This document shows, one piece after another, positions 1 to 10,216 of a DNA stretch of 64,000 nucleotides. The stretch is from Dimorphilus gyrociliatus. Taxonomy: Eukaryota; Annelida; Polychaeta; Dinophilidae. The notes below the pieces were generated by a model, which was not told the DNA's origin, searched no databases, and saw only the letters and a program-made list of their open reading frames with translations. Where the stretch lies: contig CAJFCJ010000010.1 in the NCBI GenBank assembly GCA_904063045.1, forward strand, positions 1,612,001 to 1,676,000. Direction: 5' to 3'. The translations under genes were made by a program, and so were the position numbers. How positions within the stretch are numbered: the stretch's first letter is position 1; each line of letters starts with the position of its first letter.

Positions 1-239
1 CCTTCATTAGTAACATCGCTTATTGTTGTATTTACACTAATCTGCTCCATCTCTGTCTAAATCGTGTAAAGCACTAAAAGAACTAGTAAACTATAAAGGC
101 GGGAACCTACGAAACACATTTCGGTAATTTAAGACTATAAATTGTGGCCATTGTAAATCCTTTACCTTATAGCACTAAATTAGCATGTGCTCCTAATTAA
201 CTTTAATATTTGTTTAATACCATTTTTATTCTTCTATAG

Positions 240-1417
240 GATCGATTGTAGATGCACGTCAATTATTATCGAATGTACGTCATATTCTTCGGGACAATAG
301 GCCTGCCCCAGATCATCCTCTGGGTTATCTGACATCGGACAATAGAGATATATGGGCGAATGCTAGAGATATTCTCATTGCTGAAGGAAATACAGATGCA
401 ATAAAATTAGTTGACGATGCCGCTTTTATGTTGACCCTTGACGATTTGGATACAAGTGATAATGTTGAAATTGTTAGGAATTTCTTACACGGTGACGGAT
501 GTAATCGTTGGTTCGACAAAAGTTTCTCTTTAATTTTGGACAAGAATGGTCATGCAGCCGTTAATTTTGAACACGCTTGGGGAGATGGAGTAGCCGTTGT
601 TCGATACTTTAACGAATGCTTTGAGGATACTACTAAGAATCCTAGGGTAAATGGAGGTGTCGAATACGATTTACCGTCCTCTCAAGTTAAGCCTATTGAA
701 TTTAATTTAAATGATAAACTCAAGTCAATCATTGATTCGTCGAAACAAAAATTTGACGATAAAGTTGATTCGTTGACTTTAAATTATTCTCAAGTTCTTG
801 GAACTGGAAGAAAAACTTGTAAAGCTATGAAAATTAGTCCTGATGCCATGATGCAACTCCTTTTCCAAATGACATTTTATAAAATGCATGGTCAGGTCGT
901 GCCAACTTATGAATCTTGCAGTACGGCTATATATAAACACGGCAGAACAGAAACAATTCGACCAGCTACGTTGGCTACGAAAACTGCATGTGAACTTTTT
1001 AGCAAAACGACTGGAACACTCCCAAGCTCTTCTGAATTACAAGAAGCTGTTAGAAAATGTTCAACCGTTCATACAGAATTAACAAAACACGCAGCAATGG
1101 GCAAAGGTTGGGATAGGCATTTGTTTGCTTTGAAAAACTTGGCTACACAGTCTGGAGACGCTTTACCAGAGATATTTCAAGATCCAGCTTACGTAAAAAT
1201 TAATCAAAACGTTATTAGTACATCGACATTAACAAGTTCTGCCTTATTGATTGGCAGTTTTGGTCCAGTAGTTAGAGATGGTTTTGGAATTGGTTATGGA
1301 ATTGAAAGAGACCAATTAGGATGCACTGTTTCAGCATATCCTGAAAGGGATAGCGGTGCGTTTGTAGAGACATTTAAGTCATGTGTTGACGATATAGTGA
1401 AAGCGTTTAATATGTAA
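240..1417 (+). CDS. CPT2: Carnitine O-palmitoyltransferase 2, 3' part
   Basis: CPT2 is the mitochondrial inner-membrane enzyme that moves long-chain acyl groups from carnitine back to CoA for beta-oxidation. The open frame runs from an AG acceptor at 238-239 to TAA at 1415-1417, about 392 residues. The 5' exons (transit peptide, N-terminal half) lie left of the window. Visible family hallmarks are GYLTSDNRDIW at the exon start, NRWFDKSF, the catalytic-histidine block FEHAWGDG (His codon 572-574), YESCSTA, RTETIRPA, AAMGKGWDRHLFAL, STSTL and FGIGY near the C-terminus. These match CPT2 better than CPT1 or CRAT. The last ~390 residues lie in one exon. Two AATAAA poly(A) signals follow at 1437 and 1448. 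The 239 bases before the exon look like intron. No breaks are seen in the visible part. Confidence 0.95.
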
Positions 1418-1652
1418 TATAATTCCTAATTCGTTGAATAAAATTCAAATAAAAATGAAACGTGCTATCAGTAAGGTCATAAAAAGGGGCTCGTATTGAA
1501 TGCGGGCCTAAAACCAGTTGAAATTCTACATTACCATTCACATTCTTGGATTATATTGTTGACAGTAAAATATTCTTGTATATATAATGCTTTGTGCCGC
1601 TACCAGTTTATGTTTAAAACGCACTCTATTAACCTGGTTTATTAGTTCAACA

Positions 1653-3925
1653 ATGGCCAGAAAAAGTATAAATGATAATTTAGGGGATATAAAGGTAAGA
1701 AACATAATAATATTGTTGTATCATCGAAAAAGTAAATGTTTAACCTTTTAAAAAGCGTAATTTTAGATATTTTGCCTAAAAATCGAACGTACGGCCAACT
1801 CCTTCCTTAAATTATCATCTGATTAGCATCGGTTTTAGTATTGCATTTACTGTAGAATAAAATTAATATATTGCAATAATAACTTCACTAGAAGATTTTC
1901 ATTAATTTCCCTTTATATATTACAATGTTTAATAGAAAAAGGTTTTGGTTCTATATGTTGAATATCAATATATTCATTTTAAAATATGCATACTATTTGT
2001 ATTTCTAACGATATCAATTCGTTTTTTTTAGAGAGTTCCAAAATTAGGTCATAAGATAAAACATCTTACACAGTTTTTTCGAAAGTAGTTGTTGGTCAGC
2101 TAGGATGACCAAATGTTAAGAGCATTGACCTCCAATTCGACTTAATAATTATAAAGTTTCTAGATTGCAAAGTTACATGTAATGATGACTATGCTGCAAT
2201 TTAAATATCTATATTTTTCTTATAGATTGAAGGTCAAAAACGGTATAAATTTGAAAATTGGTCGAAGACGTTTTCATGTAACCCAGAATTATATTTTGAA
2301 CCAAAAAATGTTGAAGAGATCAAATCTATTTTGAGGTTAGCAAAGCAAAACAACAAGAAAATTAGAATTTCTGGAAATGGACACTCTCCATCAGATATAC
2401 CATGCACTGATGACTATATGATTTCGTTAAAGGCGATGAATAAGATAATAAGAGTAAGATTAAATGAAAGACTAGTTAAATTTATGACTTCATACTTCCT
2501 ATTGAAATCAACAGCTTGATAAGAAAAATATGACAGTGAAATGTGAAGCAGGAACTGAAACAACCGCATTGAATGAAATTTTAGAAGAAAATGACCTTTG
2601 TCTTAGCCTGTAACTTATAAAACATATATCATTAATAAACATATATAATCTAATTATTTGAATACAGATTAGGTTCAATATCGGATGCAACTATAGCTGG
2701 TATGCTATTGACTGCCTATCACGGATCTGGAATAAATTATAAATGCCTGACATCAACAGTAAGGATTCTCTTTTAACTTGTTCTATATATTATAAATATA
2801 TCTTATGGAATACTTTATCATAGGTTCTTGAAATGGAAGTTTTAACGAGCGATGGCGAAATTGTATATTTCAATAGAGAAAACGACGAAGTAGAATTTAA
2901 AGCGGCATGCGTTTCCTTGGGTTGCATGGGAATTGTTTTGACTGTAACTATCCAATGTGAGAAATTATACTCTATCAGACAGAATAGAGAGCTTGGGCAA
3001 CTGACTGATGTTCTAAATAATTTGGATGATCATTTAAATCAATCTGATCATTTTAAATTCTACTGGATTCCTCATACTGAAAATGTTGTTATTGATCATC
3101 AGTATCGTTGTCCTAAGAATGAAGAGAAACGTATTCGATCATCTGATTATATTAGGGATGTTCTTCTTAATTATCATCTTTTACAATTTCTCTACTGGAT
3201 CTGGTGAGAACTTAATAGTTTATTCAAAATCAAGAAATATAATTAAATTTTATATATTTCAGTCTATTTATACCGCAGTTGATAGTTTTAGTTAATAGAT
3301 TTGTTGCTTTACTCTTTCGAAAACCAAGACTGGACTATGATATTGGTTACAAAATATTCAATTTTGATTGCTTATTCTCTCAACACGTAATGGAATGGGC
3401 TTTTCCACAGTAAATTCAGACCATAAATATGTTAGTTAGGTAATTTTTAACCTTAATATACAGAGATAAAACAGCTGATGTTCTATATGAATTAAAAGCT
3501 TGGTTGAAAAAGAACAATTTTTACGCTCATTCATGGGTAGAAGTACGATTTACGGCCCCTGATGACCTATTATTGAGCCCTTCGTTTGAAAGAAAATCAG
3601 CCTGGATAAATATTATAATGCTTAGGTAGAATTCACCTAAAATAGTTTATTTTATATCTATAAAAACTATCCAGAGTATCAAAATTTTCTTTATAGGCCT
3701 TATTATAAAGAAGTTGAATACGAAAGATACTGGAATGCTTTTGAAGATATTGCAAGGAAGTATGGAGCTAGGCCACATTGGGCTAAACCGTGCAATTTTA
3801 GCGGTGGTGACTTTCGAAAAATCTACCCTGAATGGGATAAATTCAGAGCTATAAGAGATAAATATGATCCCAAAGGGATTTTTCTCAACCAAAGACTCCA
3901 AAAATTATTTGTGACTGATAATTAA
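1653..3925 (+). CDS. GULO: L-gulonolactone oxidase, complete, 8 exons
   Basis: GULO is the terminal flavoenzyme of animal vitamin C synthesis and is normally an ER-membrane protein. Proposed exons are 1653-1694, 2226-2453, 2515-2609, 2668-2758, 2824-3203, 3263-3409, 3464-3625 and 3697-3925. All phases join and give 457 residues; the vertebrate enzyme has about 440. The N-terminal FAD-binding half has YKFENWSKTFSCNPELYF and GNGHSPSDI, whose His is the covalent-flavin histidine of GULO. It is followed by LGSISDATIAG, LGCMGIVLTVT and WIPHTENV. The C-terminal ALO-type half has VEVRFTAPDDLLLSP and the HWAK signature (HWxK) near the end. The start ATG at 1653 opens a 14-residue first exon before a 531-nt intron, the longest in the gene. 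The gene converges on eIF1 with 199 bp between stop codons. Confidence 0.93.
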
Positions 3926-4124
3926 TTTATCAGAATTTATAAAAGTCTGTAGAATTTCGTGAGTAAATGGTTTATATTTTTAAGAAATACATCACCAACA
4001 ACAATATTTACTCAGTATTTTCATGCAAAACATTTCGTTAACTTATTCTTTAAATCCTAATGTTTTGTCAAAGTAAGTATTTACTACATAAAAATTCTTA
4101 GTTGAATTTTCTTCATGACAATCT

Positions 4125-4740
4125 CTAGAACCCGTGAACCTGTAAATATAGAAAGCATTAGCGATTTGTATTAATAAGCTTTAAGGTTACCTTGATTTGC
4201 TCGGTTTTTGCAAGACCAATCTTGATAAGAAAGTCATTAATGTTTTGTCTTTGATCTCCTTGAAATTGAATTACTTCCCCATATTCTGGATGCTCGACAA
4301 CAGTTCCGTTACAGGCAAATTCCTGCAAGAATTTTCAACTAAATATTTGCATTTTAAATGAAATTATACAAGAAAATGATAAATAGAAGGTAATTCTATT
4401 GTAGTTAAAAGAATACATTTAAATTTAACGTCTATAAAACCGGCATGGTTTGTAGTTTTATTACCTTTTTGCACACTTTCACAATTTTTTTCAAATCGAA
4501 TTCATCCTTTATACCTTGGACAGTAGTTAGCGTCTTTCTACCATTTCTTTGTTGGATTCGTATGTGTATTACCCCACCTTGACTTGATCCAGATACAGCG
4601 TTATCGCTAAATGGATCTAGAACAACGAAGTTAATAAATATGGCTAGCTTTTTCGACATTATTCGTGTATACAAATACGATCAGAAAGAGCAATTACCGT
4701 TCTGTTGTAGGTTAACGAAAGTTGTTTTGTTATTGCTCAT
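4125..4740 (-). CDS. EIF1: Translation initiation factor eIF1 (SUI1)
   Basis: eIF1 binds the 40S subunit near the P site and enforces AUG selection. Exons on the minus strand are 4698-4740, 4465-4616, 4191-4322 and 4125-4139. They join in phase to 113 residues, the same length as the human protein. Diagnostic stretches are NDPFSDNA near the start, IHIRIQQRNGRKTLTTVQGI in the core SUI1 fold, FACNGTVVEHPEYGEVIQ and a VHGF C-terminus. The last coding exon is only 15 nt (VHGF plus TAG), so a simple open-frame scan misses it. The first 15 residues differ from vertebrate eIF1, but the core is nearly identical. Confidence 0.96.
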
Positions 4741-5232
4741 AAGATATCCTTTTTTTTATCCGAAATGGATATTGTAGTTGGTAATAAACTGCGTTCCTTT
4801 GGTTGTGGTGGCGCTACTAGTTCATCCGGTTAGAAATCATTTTCGTATTAACTAATTTTCATTTAAAGCATTCTTTTCATAGTAACTTAAATATTTTTAT
4901 TTAAATTTTTTTTGGATAGTATAATAAAAAAATAATAAAAAAATTTGTTGTTACTCACCGAGGAGATAAATCTTGAATTATTCACTATTTATTGATAAAA
5001 ATATTTCAACAAATGAAAAAAAGTATAAATAAAACTATCTAGTTGATTAACAGTCTAAAAACTATGTATTTAAATATGGTTGAACAACTTTATATTTCAA
5101 TAGAAAACTCAACAGATATATGACCATATATACCGTATATATGTTACCCATATTAATATTTAGAGATTATCACACTATAATTTGCACATCTTAACAGAAC
5201 TAGTGAAAAAATATGATCATAAAATCGATTGT
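4741..5232. other. Intergenic spacer, eIF1 to first NLR gene
   Basis: AT-rich spacer of about 490 bp between the eIF1 start and the stop of the downstream minus-strand NLR gene. It must hold the eIF1 promoter on the 4741 side. No open frame or RNA gene is recognised. A short TATA-rich near-palindrome (atataccgtatatatg) lies near 5128. Confidence 0.5.
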
Positions 5233-8200
5233 TTACGTTAATTTTCGTAAAAATTTAGCCTTGGGCAATTCTTTTGATAACTTTTGGTCCAAATTGTTTA
5301 TTCCACACTGATCAAGTCCAAGAAAAGTTAAATATTTACACGATTGTTTGAATGATTCAATAAAATTTTCAAATCCTTCATCTCCTATTGGATTGTCCGT
5401 TAAATTTAACAATTTAAGATATGATTGCTCCGTTAAGAGAAGATTAAAAGTTTGCGTTGTTAATATTTCTATTCCACATCCTTGAAGATGTAATTCGTTA
5501 AGATTCGAATTAAAATTACTAAGACAGTAGAATAGAGAAATAATGCTATTATTACCAAGTTTGTTATAAGATAAGGCCAATATTTTTAAAAGATGCTGTT
5601 TCTCAAGAGCTCTTATTAAGCTTGGCATTGAGTGAGAGTCAAAATTACAGTGTCTCAAATGGAATCCTTCCAGTATAATGTTTGATTCGTATAACGATTC
5701 GAATAAGTTTATTGCTCCGTCGTTTTCCAATTTACACAGGGATAAGTCTAATATTCTTAGATTAGGCAATCGAATTATAAGCTTTACAATTGTTTCAGTA
5801 GCTTTTGAACCGGAAAAAGTATTCGTCAACCGTAAATTACAGCATTCTTTGCAAAAGCACGCTAAACTCTTCGATAGGCTTAGAGCTGAGAGATTACTTA
5901 TATGATTGTAGGAAATATTTAAGGTTTTTAAAAGTGTTTGTTTTTTTAAAACTTCCGCCAGACCATCAATTCCTCCTTCTTTAAGTGAACAATTCTGCAA
6001 AAGAAGAACTTCTAGTCTGTTTTTAGAGTCTGATAATACTTTAAAAAGGTATTTGGCATCCTCTTCCTCTAAATGATTATTGGAAATGTTCAAATAAGTT
6101 AAAGTTGTTATATGTTGAATTGTATAACAGAGTTGTCGGATACTATTAACATTTAATTCGCACTTTTGAAGATGAATTTCTTCGAGGAAGGAAGAAGATT
6201 TAGGAAAAGAATAGAACAATGTATCGTCCATATTATTTTCAATTGGATTATTGGAAATATTAAGTATTTTCAAGTTTAATTGGGTTATGAAAATCTTGTT
6301 CAATTTATTAAAGGTGTTAGAGCTTAATTGGCAGTCTTCTATAAGTAGTATTTCAAGCTTGTTACAATAGGCAGCAATAGATTCTAGTATCAGTGACGAA
6401 GTCTGATCGTTAAAATAATTTGATGAACAGTCCAAAATCTTAAGGGAATCGAGATTATATAGGGCTTTGGCAAAGTGTTCTCCTCCCGATGATCTTAATT
6501 GGCAAGCTCTGAAACGTAGTTCCTTCAAGTGATTACAAGATGATTTTGATAGCATTTTAAATAAAAGTTCTCCTCCTTTCTCTCCGACAATATTTTGCGA
6601 AAAGATCAAAGTACGTAGAGAATATAACTTTAGAATGACTAAAGCCAAACACTCAGCACCGTATAGTCCAAAGCCACACTTTTCAACGTTCAATAGCTGA
6701 AGACTTTTGCAAAATAGAGCAACAGATTTAAATAGTACAACAGCACCTTCATCTTCAATAACGTTGAAAGAAACGTTTAAATGCTGTAGATAAGATTGAT
6801 TTTTAATTGCTTCTGCCAAGTATTCCGCTCCTGCAACTCCCAAATTGCAGTTGGAAATATCAAGTACCCTTATATAAATGTTAAAGTCACTCATTGTTTT
6901 AAATAAATTATATACTCCTGTATCACTTAGATAGTTATTGGAAAGTTGAATAACTTCAATATGCAACTGGCGTTGGAGAAAAGGAAGTAAGGGTTTCACA
7001 CTATCACCCCATAAATTAATGTCATTTAACCATAGTTCCTTGAATTCGTTCAATGACACAGCCATTGATTCGAAGAGGATTAACAGTGACATTTTATTCA
7101 TGATATTTCCGGATATATTAAAGTACGTTAAATTTGTTAATTTCTCAATTACTGCTGCTAAAAATACAGTACTTCCACCATCAAAACGACATGATTCCAT
7201 ATTTAGTTTTTCCATTCTTGAATTAAATCGATAAATAGATTCTAGAATTTTATTTATAGCCCTAGTACCAATGGGATTAAATGAGATGTCAATAATTGTC
7301 AATTTTTTGAAATTTCGAAGAGCGTCGGCTAAACTTTCTCCTCCTTTCCAGTCAATATTACATCTTCTCGAATGTAATTCTTCAAGATTATTTATACAGT
7401 TGTTCAACGCTTTAAATAGGGTAATGGAGCCTTTACTATCAATTTTATTATCGGAAATGTCAAGTATCTTTAAATTAGTCAAGTTAATCATTTCTTTTGC
7501 CAATTTTTCAGCTCCGTACGATCTAAAACAACAATTATTAACCTTCAGCTGATAGAGTTTATTCTTTGGATGGGATAAGGCTTTAAACAATTCGGCAATA
7601 CTTTGATCGAAGATGTTATTGTTTGACAAGTAAACAGCCTCTATATGTGTAAAGTTTTTAATTATTCTAACAACCTCCTCTGTTAGATCATTACCTCCTA
7701 ACTCTGTATTTATTGTCAAGTAAGAATTGGATAAATCAATAACTTTTATTTTGTTAGGATATCTAAGGCTATCTAGTAGCTTGGGAATGAACTTGCTTTC
7801 TGTTTTCTTAACTGAGATCCTCATAGATCGTATATCATTAAGCAGGCTGACAAAGGTCATTAGAGAATCCACTTCAGGCTCATTCCATCCATATGATTTT
7901 ATTTTTAGTCTCCTTTCACAAAAGGTTAACTTTGTACTATTGTTTTCCATTTGTATAGTTTCGATGCTTTCAAAAACTTCTAAGAATTTCAAGAGTATGT
8001 AAAGGGCGTCGTTACTCTTTATCTCCAAGACTTGAAGATGGTTTTTAAACGAAATACTTTTCGTTTGTTTGATCAAAAACCTCCAATTAGCCTTTGCATT
8101 AATTAGAGTTATATTTTGAATTAGATGCCAATATTTATTGACTAATAGTTTTACTATTGCATTAGATAACTCTTCGTCTCGTACAATTAAACTATGATCA

Positions 8201-9930
8201 GTAGGACCATCGGTGATGATTTTTCTAATTGTGTCACTGACGCCATCTAGTATACGTCTGAGTTCTCTATTATCTTTGACGAGTTTGTCATAGATTTGTC
8301 TATTTAACGCCCTAACAAATCTTAAAACGTTTAACATTGTGTATACGTTTCCATCGTCTGTCAGACGCTTTCCTAATTGAGATAAGAAGTTGAAATGTCC
8401 GCAGCAAAATGGCGCCAAGAGATCGGTTAAGGCCTGATTTGATTTGCTAATGATGTATTTTGCGGCAAAATATTCCTGGATCGTTAGATGGAAGAATTGA
8501 AATTCTTGGGAGCAAGAATGAAATTGTTCATTTGTATAATTAATCTTTATCACTCTTAAAAGTCCTCCTAAATAATTAACAGCGTGCTGTAGGCGATCTG
8601 CGCCCTTTTTGTTCTCATTTAAGATAATCCGCTCCTTTCCTAAATTATCGTACGCTAATTCATAGCAAAATTCTAAAGTTTTCTTAAATTTCTTTGTCTT
8701 TCTATTTATATTCATTTTTGAACAAAGAACGTTGACAAATTGCTCATAGATTAGGTAATGATTCACTGATAATTCATTTCCGGGTTCTTTCCAAACTAGC
8801 CAAACTATTAAAGCTAAAAGAGGAGTGGAGCAAACTCTGAAAAGATCCTCTTTTTCCCTTTTCAAATATGCAACTAATTCTCTTCCACGTTCCTCGTCCA
8901 GGCACTTAATATAGTACAGTTCCAACTGTTTCTCATTAAAACCGCATAATTGAAAGATAGCGTCGTAGGTCAGTTCGATTTGATGAGCTCTCCATTCTCT
9001 AGACCAAACAATTATGGGAAACGGAAAGGACTTACCATTTAGAATATCGTAGACTTCACTAGTTTTCTCGTAAAATTCATCGGCTCCGTCCAGAAAGAAG
9101 ACAATTTTATTTCTCGTTTCTGCTTTAGACGCTTTTAATTCTAGGAAGTACGTAAATGCCTCTTTATTCAGTTTAGGAATTTTGTGAAAATTATTTTGCT
9201 CCCAGATAGCGTCTATAAAACGCTGACCTTTTCTAACCTTCCTCAAAGTAAGGGGAAGAACCATTTCTAAATGGGGTTTTTGACTCGTGGAGTTTGCCCA
9301 CCAGCTTACTAATTTACGCATGTGAACAGTTTTACCAATCCCTGGTGGACCTCTTACAATAATTCTCTTGCATTCATCGTTAATTATTGATAAAAAATTC
9401 CAACTCTCTTCGAAGCTTTTATTAAGTTTTTCATCTAAAAGAGTTTTGTTTACCTTTATTATCGTCATAGGCGTAAGAACTCTTTCAACCGGTATAGGAT
9501 TACCATTTTCGAATGGGGATATTGGTACAGTTGAATAATCTGTTTTGAATTTATTCATTAATTCTTCAATAATCCTTTTCCAAGTATTAGCAATCTCAAA
9601 AGCCAATTCGGTGCATTGTTCTTGTTGAGTTTTCATAAGACAAATTAAAATCCAATCGGTTCTAGTATTTATTAATATTTTAAATAATTCTTTAAATAGG
9701 TCATCAGCAACAAACTCTCCCTTATTATCAATTTCATTTTTGAATTTATCTAAATGATCAATAGTTAATATATTTTTTGTAATTAATTCATTACAAAACT
9801 CGATAAAGGTAACAACATTTTTAAGAACTACACGAAATTCATTTTCATATAGTAATAGCAAATGATTTCTTGCCTCTTCCATTTCTTTTGATAGAATAGA
9901 ACGTTTTTGTTTAAAAATATTTGCGATCAA
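5233..9930 (-). CDS. NACHT-LRR (NLR-like) protein 1, intronless
   Basis: Single uninterrupted frame of 1565 codons encoding a STAND-type NTPase. Residues ~20-110 are an all-helical region whose spacing resembles a CARD/death-fold domain (a ...NILT... turn, then LFKELFKILI and a helix ending in an LA-type motif). The NACHT module has Walker A GPPGIGKT at residues 194-201 and the extended Walker B FFLDGADEF at 278-286, then VWSREW and CSTPLLALIVWLVW. From about residue 715 to the end are ribonuclease-inhibitor-type leucine-rich repeats of ~28 residues (LKILDISDNKID, LQLLNVEKCGFG and similar), roughly 30 by length. The start could be M1 or M17 (MEEARNH), and the paralogue favours a start near M17. 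In animals such proteins are cytosolic immune sensors that oligomerise on ligand binding; that role is inferred here. The neighbour 285 bp upstream is a close paralogue. Confidence 0.9.
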   Translation of the reverse strand: MIANIFKQKRSILSKEMEEARNHLLLLYENEFRVVLKNVVTFIEFCNELITKNILTIDHLDKFKNEIDNKGEFVADDLFKELFKILINTRTDWILICLMKTQQEQCTELAFEIANTWKRIIEELMNKFKTDYSTVPISPFENGNPIPVERVLTPMTIIKVNKTLLDEKLNKSFEESWNFLSIINDECKRIIVRGPPGIGKTVHMRKLVSWWANSTSQKPHLEMVLPLTLRKVRKGQRFIDAIWEQNNFHKIPKLNKEAFTYFLELKASKAETRNKIVFFLDGADEFYEKTSEVYDILNGKSFPFPIIVWSREWRAHQIELTYDAIFQLCGFNEKQLELYYIKCLDEERGRELVAYLKREKEDLFRVCSTPLLALIVWLVWKEPGNELSVNHYLIYEQFVNVLCSKMNINRKTKKFKKTLEFCYELAYDNLGKERIILNENKKGADRLQHAVNYLGGLLRVIKINYTNEQFHSCSQEFQFFHLTIQEYFAAKYIISKSNQALTDLLAPFCCGHFNFLSQLGKRLTDDGNVYTMLNVLRFVRALNRQIYDKLVKDNRELRRILDGVSDTIRKIITDGPTDHSLIVRDEELSNAIVKLLVNKYWHLIQNITLINAKANWRFLIKQTKSISFKNHLQVLEIKSNDALYILLKFLEVFESIETIQMENNSTKLTFCERRLKIKSYGWNEPEVDSLMTFVSLLNDIRSMRISVKKTESKFIPKLLDSLRYPNKIKVIDLSNSYLTINTELGGNDLTEEVVRIIKNFTHIEAVYLSNNNIFDQSIAELFKALSHPKNKLYQLKVNNCCFRSYGAEKLAKEMINLTNLKILDISDNKIDSKGSITLFKALNNCINNLEELHSRRCNIDWKGGESLADALRNFKKLTIIDISFNPIGTRAINKILESIYRFNSRMEKLNMESCRFDGGSTVFLAAVIEKLTNLTYFNISGNIMNKMSLLILFESMAVSLNEFKELWLNDINLWGDSVKPLLPFLQRQLHIEVIQLSNNYLSDTGVYNLFKTMSDFNIYIRVLDISNCNLGVAGAEYLAEAIKNQSYLQHLNVSFNVIEDEGAVVLFKSVALFCKSLQLLNVEKCGFGLYGAECLALVILKLYSLRTLIFSQNIVGEKGGELLFKMLSKSSCNHLKELRFRACQLRSSGGEHFAKALYNLDSLKILDCSSNYFNDQTSSLILESIAAYCNKLEILLIEDCQLSSNTFNKLNKIFITQLNLKILNISNNPIENNMDDTLFYSFPKSSSFLEEIHLQKCELNVNSIRQLCYTIQHITTLTYLNISNNHLEEEDAKYLFKVLSDSKNRLEVLLLQNCSLKEGGIDGLAEVLKKQTLLKTLNISYNHISNLSALSLSKSLACFCKECCNLRLTNTFSGSKATETIVKLIIRLPNLRILDLSLCKLENDGAINLFESLYESNIILEGFHLRHCNFDSHSMPSLIRALEKQHLLKILALSYNKLGNNSIISLFYCLSNFNSNLNELHLQGCGIEILTTQTFNLLLTEQSYLKLLNLTDNPIGDEGFENFIESFKQSCKYLTFLGLDQCGINNLDQKLSKELPKAKFLRKLT

Positions 9931-10216
9931 GTTTACTTAATAAAAATATATAAGAGATCAGCTGATTTCCTCTCTTTCTCTTTCTCTCTTTTTCTTTCTT
10001 TATATTGTTATAGAAAAAACAAAAATAGCAGGAAATTTATACAATATTCAGATCAAATATTATTGTGATAAAAAGGCCTACTCTGCCCTATTTTACCCTA
10101 TTTTTATAGTTTAAATATACAAGTAAAGTATAAACAGTATATCAGAGTTGAAAAACATAAAACATTTAGTCGAAACATTTTCTACTTTATTAATAAAATA
10201 TAATAAAATGAATAAA
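9931..10216. other. Spacer between the two NLR genes
   Basis: This 286-bp AT-rich spacer contains a pyrimidine-rich run (CTCTTT repeats, about 9969-10005) and no open frame. It would have to carry the promoter of the downstream NLR gene and the poly(A) site of the upstream one. Confidence 0.5.

Noticed and set aside
5678-8002. Several plus-strand frames of 70-93 codons antisense to NLR 1
   Set aside because: They mirror LRR coding on the other strand, have no family features and change frame repeatedly.
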